Shown piece by piece: positions 42,190 through 49,999 of a DNA stretch of 64,000 bases. Position numbers and translations under genes: made by a program. The DNA is from Scandinavium sp036409475 (GTDB lineage Bacteria; Pseudomonadota; Gammaproteobacteria; Enterobacterales; Enterobacteriaceae), in contig NZ_JAYRCK010000026.1 in the NCBI RefSeq assembly GCF_036409475.1, positions 1 through 64,000 of the forward strand, given 5' to 3'. Below the pieces are notes generated by a model. That model saw only the letters and a list, made by a program, of their open reading frames with translations. It had not been told where the DNA came from and did no database searches. Position 1 is the stretch's first letter; every line of letters starts with the position of its first letter.

Positions 42190-43029
42190 ATGCTTGAGCA
42201 ACAAGGAGTCTTTGAATTGTTCTGTGAGAAATTTACAGCATTGTGTGATGATATAAGAGCTATTGACGATTACTCACGTGAAAAGGTATTTACAGCGCTG
42301 AATTCTGCTGCGGAAACGGATATTCTCAGTCGATGCCAAGAAAAAGCCAACTGGTTTATTGAAGAGCTGGAGTTTTTACCTCCCGAAGGCAAAATAAAAT
42401 ATGTAACGGATCCCAGTGACCCCTTTAAACCAAGATACGACTGGTTTAAAGAATGTTTTGAAGGTTATATATCTCATGAAATTGAGTTTGCTTATTTAAG
42501 CAGTTTTTTAAATTCTAATGAAAGAAGTGATAATGGTGTTAAGTTGATTCCAAAATCTGTATCTGATTACTACCTCCTTTTCTCATTTTATTATTATGAG
42601 TTTGGCAGGCGAGTTTTTTATTACAAGTGCGATGATGCTTATAATTATATATCCGAAGCGCTGAGGTATATAAAAATATACATATCAGAAAATTCATCTT
42701 GCAGGAGGGATGATATTGATAAAGATGAATTGAAGGCCTTTAAACATATGATTCATTCATCCAAAGGTGGGCGTGCGAAATCAAAAAACGAATCACTGGT
42801 TATTGCCGAGGTTATTCGGTTAGCGGATGACTTTCATTCTGCCCATAGAAGAGTTATTTTTTATGATGTGCTTAAGTCAATATCTGAGGATTTGAGGGCA
42901 TACATTGATAAAATGGGGATTAATTTGGGAGTGAATGCTGATTTATTCGATAAGATCCAGGTTTGGTATAAGCGCCCTGAAGTGAAAAATGCTATTGATA
43001 CAGCTCTTAAAAGAACCAAAAAACGTTAA
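42190..43029 (+). CDS. Unrecognised 279-residue protein between alpA and int
   Basis: I do not recognise this family. The protein starts MLEQQGVFELFCEKFTALCD, is helical and aromatic-rich (DYYLLFSFYYYEFGRRVFYY, EALRYIKIYISE) and has a basic C terminus (ALKRTKKR). The stretch HSSKGGRAKSKNESLVIAEVIRLAD (about residues 195-218) looks like a conserved helical domain found in some P4-like element proteins. GAGAGGG precedes the ATG closely; a TTG start at 42178 is the alternative. GC content is low, and orientation is opposite to its neighbours, as for cargo genes near integrases. Confidence 0.65.
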   Translation: MLEQQGVFELFCEKFTALCDDIRAIDDYSREKVFTALNSAAETDILSRCQEKANWFIEELEFLPPEGKIKYVTDPSDPFKPRYDWFKECFEGYISHEIEFAYLSSFLNSNERSDNGVKLIPKSVSDYYLLFSFYYYEFGRRVFYYKCDDAYNYISEALRYIKIYISENSSCRRDDIDKDELKAFKHMIHSSKGGRAKSKNESLVIAEVIRLADDFHSAHRRVIFYDVLKSISEDLRAYIDKMGINLGVNADLFDKIQVWYKRPEVKNAIDTALKRTKKR

Positions 43030-43281
43030 TGTGTTAGCTCGGTACATGTATTTTTTGTCATAACTGGTGGTCGAGCAGGTCTCAGGCTGATACTAACTGA
43101 AATACTAAAGAGCTGCGTCTAATGCCATTTTATCTACTATTTTTAGGGCCTAGTAGATGAATGAAATTAGAGCACAGCAGATCTGATTAAATTGACGGTA
43201 GTAGAAGATTAGATTCCAACCACTAACGTTATAAAGGCTGACAAAGGTGGAGTGTTATTTTCGCAAATATTTAGTTTTGGA

Positions 43282-44523
43282 TTAACCTGCAAGTTTTACT
43301 TTGCTATTTCTTTTATCAATCATACTTCCAAAATCTGCAGCCATCACGAAATCAGCCCACCACTGCATCATCGGTCGCCGCTGCTCAAGATAATCACTGC
43401 GATTATACGCGCGACGTACCTCATTTTTATCCACATGAGCCAATGCTGCTTCAATAACATCAGGTGGGAAGCCTTGTTCATTAAGGGCTGTACTGGCAAT
43501 AGATCGCAGCCCGTGTGAAACGAGCACTCCACCGAAACCTGCACGTTTTAGTGATGCGTTAACGGTCTGGCTATTCATTGGCTGATTAGGCTTGATGCGG
43601 CTGGGAAATATAAACTCTCGATTGCCGCTTAACGGTTTCATCATCTCCAGAACAGCTATTGCTTCATCTGACAATGGGACAGTATGGTCACGGTTCATTT
43701 TCATACGTGATGCGGGGATTTTCCATTCTCGCATTTCCAGATCAATTTCATCCCAGCGAGCCTCAGCTGCTTCGGCTGGGCGGGTGATAGTAAGGAGTTG
43801 CCACATGAACAAGCAGCGTGTTGAGAGGCTAATGCTGGCTGTTCGCATCGTTTGCATCAACTGAGGTAACTGATCCGGGCGAATACTTGGCATATTCTTC
43901 TTCTGCGGCTTCTCGAAGGCTTTACCGATATTAACGCTGGGAACAGCATCAATCAGTCCTGTGTTTTGAGCATAGATCATAACTTCATTGATGCGCTGGC
44001 AAAGGCGACGAACGGTTTCCAGTGCTCCTCTGGTCTGAACTGGTTGGACGGCCTGAACCAGTGTGTGAGCTTTAATATCTGTAACGCTAACGTCACCAAT
44101 TGCAGGAAATACATCTCTTTCAAGAGAGCGCCAGATATCGTCGGCGTAGTCCTCTGTCACGCTGGCTTTCTTCACATTCCACCATCGTTCAGCCACGAGT
44201 TGGAAAGTATTGGTTTTAGCTTCAAGCGAACTGCGAAGTTGTTCTTGCTGATGTTCCTGTGGATCGATTTGTTTCGCAAGGAGAGAGCGAGAGTCTGCTC
44301 GATAGTTTCTGGCATCGGCAAGCGTAACTGACGGATAGGGGCCAATGCTCTTCTTTGCACGTTTCTTGGTGACAGGGCGAATGTAGCGAAACTGCCAGAT
44401 TTTACTCCCGCTGGATTTAATGAGTAGCTCAAGGCCGTCGCCATCATAGAGAACGTAGTCCGCTTCCTTGGGTTTGGCTGATTCGATTTCTTTAACAGAT
44501 AGAGGTTTGGTTTGTCTTGCCAT
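43282..44523 (-). CDS. int: P4-like tyrosine recombinase (island integrase)
   Basis: This 413-residue integrase has the N-terminal DUF4102 arm-binding domain (LSVKEIESAKPKEADYVLYDGDGLELLI), a core-binding domain, and the catalytic residues Arg in TRPAEAAEARW (about residue 247), His-x-x-Arg in SHGLRSIA (about 335-340), His in LAHVDKNEVRRAYNR (about 365) and the nucleophilic Tyr in that same motif (about 374). It resembles integrases of CP4-57 and other elements that use ssrA. It reads away from ssrA and lies 204 bases from it, the typical location. Confidence 0.95.
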   Translation of the reverse strand: MARQTKPLSVKEIESAKPKEADYVLYDGDGLELLIKSSGSKIWQFRYIRPVTKKRAKKSIGPYPSVTLADARNYRADSRSLLAKQIDPQEHQQEQLRSSLEAKTNTFQLVAERWWNVKKASVTEDYADDIWRSLERDVFPAIGDVSVTDIKAHTLVQAVQPVQTRGALETVRRLCQRINEVMIYAQNTGLIDAVPSVNIGKAFEKPQKKNMPSIRPDQLPQLMQTMRTASISLSTRCLFMWQLLTITRPAEAAEARWDEIDLEMREWKIPASRMKMNRDHTVPLSDEAIAVLEMMKPLSGNREFIFPSRIKPNQPMNSQTVNASLKRAGFGGVLVSHGLRSIASTALNEQGFPPDVIEAALAHVDKNEVRRAYNRSDYLEQRRPMMQWWADFVMAADFGSMIDKRNSKVKLAG

Positions 44524-44540
44524 TGCCGGGGTTCCATAGT

Positions 44541-44597
44541 TTTAGGCACCTCAAAAACAATATAGCCTTACGAGGTGCCTAACAAGGTGCCTAAAAG
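44541..44597. repeat. Arm-type repeats near the right attachment site
   Basis: AGGTGCCTAA occurs as a direct pair with a 12-base period (44573-44594), and an inverted copy TTTAGGCACCTC lies at 44541-44552, directly upstream of int. The direct pair matches the repeat at 866-888 at the other end of the island. These are likely sites for integrase arm-binding or AlpA, overlapping the int promoter. Confidence 0.6.
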
Positions 44598-44645
44598 TTT
44601 CGGATTTAATTAATTGGCATCAGACTTCGCGGGACAAATTGAGGG

Positions 44646-44691
44646 CACAAAAAAGCCCACAGGGCTTGCGCCGTGCGGGCTCTTAGGACTT
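44646..44691 (-). terminator. ssrA rho-independent terminator
   Basis: On the minus strand, AGCCCGCAC pairs with the AGCCCTGTGGGCT arm and is followed by TTTTTTGTGC, the same sequence that follows ssrA in E. coli. A diverged copy lies at 711-751. Confidence 0.85.
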
Positions 44692-44719
44692 CATCGGATG
44701 ACTCTGGTAATCACCGATG

Positions 44720-44745
44720 GAGAATTTTGGTGGAGCTGGCGGGAG
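44720..44745. other. Proximal island attachment site within ssrA 3' end
   Basis: The junction between island and chromosome falls in the last bases of ssrA, because GAATTTTGGTGG and GCTGGCGG are shared with the distal copy at 785-803. The exact crossover cannot be fixed since the two copies differ by several substitutions. Confidence 0.65.
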
Positions 44746-45091
44746 TTGAACCCGCGTCCGAAATTCCTACATCCTCGGTACTACATGCTTAGTCAGTCTT
44801 TACATTCGCCTGGCACCTGCGGATTGACACGCCACTACCAGACTAGCCTGATTAGTTTTAACACTTCAGCCCCAGGCAGGACATCCATGCGATCTCTTTT
44901 GGGTTTGACCTCTCTTTGATCCCCGTCTTAAGAGCGGAAGCTAGGGAGAGAGGGCTCAGAGCAGGTTATTAAGCTGCTAAAGCGTAGTTTTCGTCGTTTG
45001 CGACTATTTTTTTGCGGCTTTTTACGAGGCAAACCGCCCCTCGGCATGCACCTTGGGTTTCGCGAATCCCGTCGAATCCAGAATCAGCCCC
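44728..45091 (-). ncRNA. ssrA: tmRNA (transfer-messenger RNA)
   Basis: The 364-base RNA begins GGGGCTGATTCTGGATTCGA and ends CCCGCCAGCTCCACCA, forming the alanine-tRNA-like part from both ends. The mRNA-like segment encodes the tag ANDENYALAA (44972-45001) followed by a stop at 44969-44971. tmRNA with SmpB rescues stalled ribosomes and tags the nascent protein for degradation. Its 3' end is the attachment site of the island; integration left the gene intact. Confidence 0.98.
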
Positions 45092-45104
45092 AATGTGTCC
45101 GGTC

Positions 45105-45135
45105 AGTATAACAGACCTGTTACCCCGAATACCAC
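45105..45135 (-). promoter_or_regulatory. ssrA promoter, -10 region
   Basis: On the minus strand, TATACT lies 13 bases before the mature 5' end of ssrA, close to where the tmRNA precursor begins. The -35 element is not obvious. Confidence 0.5.
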
Positions 45136-45160
45136 CGCTAACAGGCCCGGAAACGCTCAC

Positions 45161-46351
45161 TTAACGCTCACGTAGCGCTTCTTTTGCGCGATTGAACGGT
45201 TTGATCAGGTAATCCATGATGGTTTTTTCGCCGGTTTTGATGTCGACGCTGGCCACCATCCCCGGGGATATCGAGAATTTATGCCCCTTTTTGTTGACCA
45301 GATAGTCCTGATGGGTGCGGATAAACACCCGATAGTAAACGATTTCTGGCTTCACTTTGTCCTGTATGGTGTCCGGCGATATGGTTTCCACTTCGCCTTC
45401 CAGGCCGCCATAAATGGCGTAATCGTAAGCGGTGATTTTCACCAGCGCGCGCTGGCCTGGGTGGATAAACGCGATGTCTCGCGGTGAAAGGCGTGCCTCA
45501 ATCAGCAGGTGATCGTCCAGCGGCACAATCTCCATTAAATCGCCGTTCGGCGGGATAACGCCGCCGATGGTGGTGACCTGAATGTTTTTGACGATGCCGC
45601 GCATCGGCGAGCGCACGGTCAGGCGGTTCACCGAGTCTTCACGCCCTTTAAGAATGGAAGAGAGCATGTCGACTTCGGCATTAGCCTTGGACAGTTCTTC
45701 ACGCGCCTGCACGTAATATTGCGAGCGTAAATCGGTGATTTTCAGCCCGAGGTCGCTCTTTTCCCTTTGCAGTCGCAGCACTTCTACGTGGCTTGCCGCT
45801 CCGCTTTTTTCCAGCCTTTGGGTGATGGCGAGTTCTTTGTTCACTGAATCGATGGCGTCCTGAATTTCGCGTTGGGAGTCGGTTAATTGCGCGCGACGGG
45901 TTTTGTAGAGCCGGGTCTCAGAGGCCAGTAAATCCGGCCACGCTTTCAGGGAGTCCGGGAATTTGAGCGGCAGGTCGTTCACTTCTGCGTACAAACGCGC
46001 GCTTGAGGCGAGCGAGGCACGGTACTTCGCGGCGCTTTCGCCCACGTTGGATTCCGAACGAGTGGGGTCGAGTCTGGCAACGACTTCCCCGGCCTGAACT
46101 TTGTCGCCTTCATGCACCATCAGTTCAGTGAGCACGCCGCCGTCGAGCGACTGCAACACCTGTTCGCGGGAGCTTGGCACAACTTTCCCTGTGCCGGTAG
46201 ACACTTCATCCAGCGAGCCAAAATACGCCCATACGCCCAGCAATAAAAAGAGCAGGGCGGAAAGGCCGATGATTTTGCTGGCCCCGGAAAACTCATGTTC
46301 CCGACGGATATCCAGGTCATCCATCGCAATATCATGCCGATTGGTTTTCAT
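45161..46351 (-). CDS. bapD: Type I secretion membrane-fusion protein (HlyD/LapC family) of the Bap system
   Basis: This 396-residue adaptor protein has an N-terminal membrane anchor (IIGLSALLFLLLGVWAYFG, about 26-44), a lipoyl/biotinyl half (VLQSLDGGVLTELMVHEGDKVQAGEVVARLD), a long coiled coil (about 130-235) and the HlyD C-terminal block (ISPGMVASVDIKTGEKTIMDYLIKPF). It links the ABC transporter to the TolC-like channel. Its start overlaps bapC by 20 bases. In Salmonella the homologous genes bapBCD follow bapA and export it. The symbol rests on synteny. Confidence 0.88.
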   Translation of the reverse strand: MKTNRHDIAMDDLDIRREHEFSGASKIIGLSALLFLLLGVWAYFGSLDEVSTGTGKVVPSSREQVLQSLDGGVLTELMVHEGDKVQAGEVVARLDPTRSESNVGESAAKYRASLASSARLYAEVNDLPLKFPDSLKAWPDLLASETRLYKTRRAQLTDSQREIQDAIDSVNKELAITQRLEKSGAASHVEVLRLQREKSDLGLKITDLRSQYYVQAREELSKANAEVDMLSSILKGREDSVNRLTVRSPMRGIVKNIQVTTIGGVIPPNGDLMEIVPLDDHLLIEARLSPRDIAFIHPGQRALVKITAYDYAIYGGLEGEVETISPDTIQDKVKPEIVYYRVFIRTHQDYLVNKKGHKFSISPGMVASVDIKTGEKTIMDYLIKPFNRAKEALRER

Positions 46352-48518
46352 TGTTCCACCCCCGCCCGCTGGCCGTTGTCGGTGCGCGATTGCCGTTCAT
46401 CGCCTGTGCTTTCGGGGCATCCATCACCAGCTGGCCATCCTTCAGCACCACGATGCGTTCCACCAGTTCCAGCATGGGCACGCGGTGTGTGGCGACAACC
46501 AGCGTGCGGTTGCCGAGCCAGTTACCGAGCCGCTGAATGAATTCACGTTCGGTGTGTTCATCCAGCGAGGCGCTTGGTTCATCCAGCAGCACAATATTGG
46601 GTGAGCGCAGCAGCATGCGGGACAGCAAAATGGCCTGGCGTTGCCCGCCCGATAAGCCGTTGCCGCCTTCCATAATTGGATGGTCGAGTCCTTTTGGCAG
46701 GCGTTTTACAAAGCTGTCGGCTCCACAGATTTCCAGTACTTCGAAGATGGCTTCGTCGGTGGCGTGCGGTGCGCCAAGGGTCAGGTTTTCGCGCAGGGTG
46801 CCGAAGAACAGCCGCGCGTTTTGGCTGAGAAAACCGATATTGCGGCGCAGGTCGGCCATGTCGATTTGCGGCATGCTGAGGTTATCGAGGCGTAAGTCGC
46901 CGTTCACCATGTCCACGCCGCCCGCCAGCGCTTGCAGCAGGGTGGATTTCCCGGCGCCGTTTCGGCCTAACAGCGCGACGCGTTCGCCGGGCAGAATTTC
47001 AAGGCGTGAGATGCGCAGCGGCACACGCTGATCTTCCGGGTGATAGCGGAAGTGGGCGTTCTCAAACACGTAATGCCCGTGAAAGATTTCCTGATGCACC
47101 AGCGTTTCGTCGCGCTGGGTTTCGGTCGGCAATTGCATGATGCTGTCGAGCCCCATTTTTGCCGCTTTCACCTGTTGCCAGCGAGCCAGCACGCCGCACA
47201 GACCGGCCATTGGGGCAATCATCCGTGAACCGAGCATCGACGCAGCGACCACGGAACCGGTGGTTAAATCCCCTTCGATAACCAGTGGTGCACCAAACAA
47301 AATCACCGCCGCATACACCAGACTTTGCACCGACATGCCCCAGCCAATCAGGCCTTGCGTCAGTTTGCGGGTGCGCAGGCCAGACTCACCGGTGATGCGG
47401 ATATAGCTGTTCCACTGTTGCAGGAAGCGGTTTTCGGCCTGCATCAGCTTGATGTCTTCCAGCCCTTGCACGCTCTCGACCAGCACCGCGTTACGCAAAG
47501 TGGATTCATGTGCGGCCTGGTTCGCAAGAATGGCGAGTTTTTTCTGCAACAGCAGGCCTGGCAGCACCATCATCACAGCGGCAACAGGCGCGATCCACGC
47601 CAGCTGCGGGGCGATGATCGCCATGACGATAATAAACAGGAAGAAGAAGGGCAGATCCACCACCGTCGACAGCGTGGACGAGGTGATCATTTCACGGATT
47701 TGCTCCAGTTCGCGCAGCTGAGAAATGAAGCTGCCGGTGGAGCGGGGCACCGCGCTGTTACGCAGGCGCAGCGCGTGGCTGAAGACGCGATCCGAGATGC
47801 GCATATCCGCGCGTTTGCCCAGAACGTCCATGATATGGGTGCGCGCTTCACGCAGTACAAAGCCGAAGATCACCGAGATCAGCACACCTGTCGCCAGCAC
47901 ATACAGCGTCGGGTAAGACTGCGCGGGGATCACCCGGTCGTAAACCTGCATCGAAAAGACGATCCCGGCCAGCGATAAGACGTTGACCAGGAACGCGGCG
48001 ATCATCACCGGGATGTACGGTTTGACGTCCTGAAGCACCAGCTCTTTCATCCAGTCCGGGCTGAAGCGTGAGATATAGCTGTCGACGCGGCTGTCTTTTA
48101 GCGCGGAAAGGGGGCGCAAGGCGGCGACGTATTTCACCGATGAGAGCAGTTCGCTGGCCGCCACCCGGTTGCTTTCCCCGTCGCCATCGATCAGGAACAC
48201 ATCCACCGAATCGTCGCCGTTGAAATGCTCGATGACCGCCAGTTGCCCGTCTTCAAGTTCAGCCACCACCGGCAGCCGCCACTGGCTAAAAGCGTGCTCG
48301 GTAATGGTCAATTGATGAAACGACAGCCCGGCCTGACGGCTGAGCTGCGTTAGCGCCGGGGTGTGCGTTTTGCCCTTAAACCACGGGGCGTTGGCCTGAA
48401 TACTGCCCGGCGAACACACCACGCGATAGTGAGCGGCAACATGCCCAATGGCCAGCGCCCAGTTGCCCAGCGCGTGGTCGCTAATCAATTCTTCAACAGG
48501 AGGAGCGGCACGGGTCAT
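46332..48518 (-). CDS. bapC: Type I secretion ABC transporter (LapB-like) of the Bap system
   Basis: This 728-residue exporter has an N-terminal C39-like domain without the catalytic cysteine (degenerate, so not a peptidase, as in LapB), a six-helix membrane domain (about 160-440), and an ABC ATPase with Walker A LLGRNGAGKST (about 520-530), signature LSGGQRQ (about 628) and Walker B IVLLDEPSASLDE. It powers one-step export of the adhesin across both membranes. Its start overlaps the bapB stop by four bases. Confidence 0.9.
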   Translation of the reverse strand: MTRAAPPVEELISDHALGNWALAIGHVAAHYRVVCSPGSIQANAPWFKGKTHTPALTQLSRQAGLSFHQLTITEHAFSQWRLPVVAELEDGQLAVIEHFNGDDSVDVFLIDGDGESNRVAASELLSSVKYVAALRPLSALKDSRVDSYISRFSPDWMKELVLQDVKPYIPVMIAAFLVNVLSLAGIVFSMQVYDRVIPAQSYPTLYVLATGVLISVIFGFVLREARTHIMDVLGKRADMRISDRVFSHALRLRNSAVPRSTGSFISQLRELEQIREMITSSTLSTVVDLPFFFLFIIVMAIIAPQLAWIAPVAAVMMVLPGLLLQKKLAILANQAAHESTLRNAVLVESVQGLEDIKLMQAENRFLQQWNSYIRITGESGLRTRKLTQGLIGWGMSVQSLVYAAVILFGAPLVIEGDLTTGSVVAASMLGSRMIAPMAGLCGVLARWQQVKAAKMGLDSIMQLPTETQRDETLVHQEIFHGHYVFENAHFRYHPEDQRVPLRISRLEILPGERVALLGRNGAGKSTLLQALAGGVDMVNGDLRLDNLSMPQIDMADLRRNIGFLSQNARLFFGTLRENLTLGAPHATDEAIFEVLEICGADSFVKRLPKGLDHPIMEGGNGLSGGQRQAILLSRMLLRSPNIVLLDEPSASLDEHTEREFIQRLGNWLGNRTLVVATHRVPMLELVERIVVLKDGQLVMDAPKAQAMNGNRAPTTASGRGWNNENQSA

Positions 48519-49924
48519 GGCTGGATCTCCACGGACTGGATGCTGCGATTATTTAAGCCAAAAGCCTGGCGCAAGGTGCCGGTGTTATACAGGCAGTCGA
48601 GCTGGAGCTGATGGAGTTGGCTTTGCGTCGAAAGTTCTGAGAAGCGCGCCTGATACACTTCCTGTTCGGCGTTAAGGACATCCAGTAACGGGCGTGAGCC
48701 CAGGTCGAGATACTGCTGCTGATACAGTTCGCGGGTGCGTTCGCTGAGCTGTTGCTGGCGGCGCAAAATCTGCAATGAACTGGCAAGGTTCATCGACTGG
48801 CTGCGAGCTTCCAGCAACTTCTGGCGAACATCCAGCCTTGTGCGCTGAATGGTGGATTGGGCCGATTCCACCGCATGACTGGCGGCGTCGCGTTTGGCGG
48901 TTAACCCGCCGCCCTGATAAATCGGCATTTCCACTTTCACCCAGGTGGAGTACTGGGTTTTATCCAGCACTTCATGGCTGGGATAATTGTTATTGAGATA
49001 GTGCTGAACGGAGGGTTCCAGCGAGATAGTCGGCGTCATTTGCGCATTGGCATATTCAAGATTCGCCTGCGCCGCATTGGCCTGCGCCCAGGCGGCCAGC
49101 ACCGACGGCACCAGACGATCGTCCGGTTTCGCCATCATGCAGCTTTGTTCCAGTTTGGCCGGGAACTCGGTGCTGACGCCGTTAAGCGAATTCCAGCCGA
49201 GCAGGGTCATCAGAGTCGCCTGCGCGCTGTCCAGACTGGCCTGATACTGCACCAGCTGTGAACGAGCCGATTCGATACGCGCATCGGTTTGCACCACGTC
49301 CGATAACGACGTGGCCCCTTCATCGTTACGTTGCTGAGTCAGTTTGCCGATGCCGTTCAGGGCATTTAACTGATCCGTTGCGGCATCCACCATCTGCTGC
49401 CAGGACTGCACCTGGACCATCGCCACGGCGGTGTCGCGGGCGACGGTATCGATGCTGACCAGCACGTTGGCTTGTTCCTGCGCCGCGCCTGCGGTTTCAG
49501 CTTTCACCTGGCTTGCGACTTTGCCGAAGTCGTAGAGCATTTGGGAAACAGACAGCACCAGCGACGGGCTGTACCCGCTGTTGGTGTAGGTGTTGCTGTA
49601 GCCGTTGTTCATGCCCGCGGTGACCTGCGGATAGTATTTCGATTTGGCGACGTTAATCTGCTCGTTTTGCGTGAGCAGTTTTCCGACAGCCTCACGGATA
49701 GCCGGATGCCAGTTGACGGCGCGGCTGACCGCATTGTTGAGCGTCAGCACACCCGGTGCGGCGCTGCTCAAGGGAAGCTCGGCGGCTGAACCGTCCAGCG
49801 AGGGTAAACCCTGCTGGCTTGCCAGTCCTTCAGAACTGATGAGCTGCGGCTCATCTTCGGCATACACCTGGACAGAACAGAGGTGGAATGCCAGCAATAC
49901 TGCGACAGGCGCTCTTCTTCCCAT
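48515..49924 (-). CDS. bapB: TolC-family outer-membrane channel of the Bap system
   Basis: This 469-residue protein has a signal peptide (MGRRAPVAVLLAFHLCSVQVYA) and the two TolC/OEP repeats: LTLNNAVSRAVNWHPAIREA near residue 60 and the second around SLEPSVQHYLNNNYPSHEV with long helical segments. It should form the trimeric outer-membrane tunnel for adhesin export. AAGGGA precedes the ATG. It begins 75 bases after the bapA stop, beyond a strong hairpin. Confidence 0.9.
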   Translation of the reverse strand: MGRRAPVAVLLAFHLCSVQVYAEDEPQLISSEGLASQQGLPSLDGSAAELPLSSAAPGVLTLNNAVSRAVNWHPAIREAVGKLLTQNEQINVAKSKYYPQVTAGMNNGYSNTYTNSGYSPSLVLSVSQMLYDFGKVASQVKAETAGAAQEQANVLVSIDTVARDTAVAMVQVQSWQQMVDAATDQLNALNGIGKLTQQRNDEGATSLSDVVQTDARIESARSQLVQYQASLDSAQATLMTLLGWNSLNGVSTEFPAKLEQSCMMAKPDDRLVPSVLAAWAQANAAQANLEYANAQMTPTISLEPSVQHYLNNNYPSHEVLDKTQYSTWVKVEMPIYQGGGLTAKRDAASHAVESAQSTIQRTRLDVRQKLLEARSQSMNLASSLQILRRQQQLSERTRELYQQQYLDLGSRPLLDVLNAEQEVYQARFSELSTQSQLHQLQLDCLYNTGTLRQAFGLNNRSIQSVEIQP

Positions 49925-49965
49925 ATTGTATCCCTTTCAAAAATCACGACAGATTGCTGCTTTAT

Positions 49966-49990
49966 GCCCCGGGCGGAGTCCGCCCGGGGC
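49966..49990 (-). promoter_or_regulatory. Strong GC-rich hairpin between bapA and bapB
   Basis: GCCCCGGGCGGA and TCCGCCCGGGGC are exact complements separated by one base, giving a stem of about ten pairs. It lies ten bases after the bapA stop. There is no T-run on the minus strand, so it may act as an attenuator or protect the bapA mRNA end. Confidence 0.6.
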
Positions 49991-49999
49991 TGTTATGGT

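Noticed and set aside
44614..44919. 101-codon plus-strand ORF across ssrA
   Set aside because: It is antisense to the tmRNA gene and arises from its conserved sequence.
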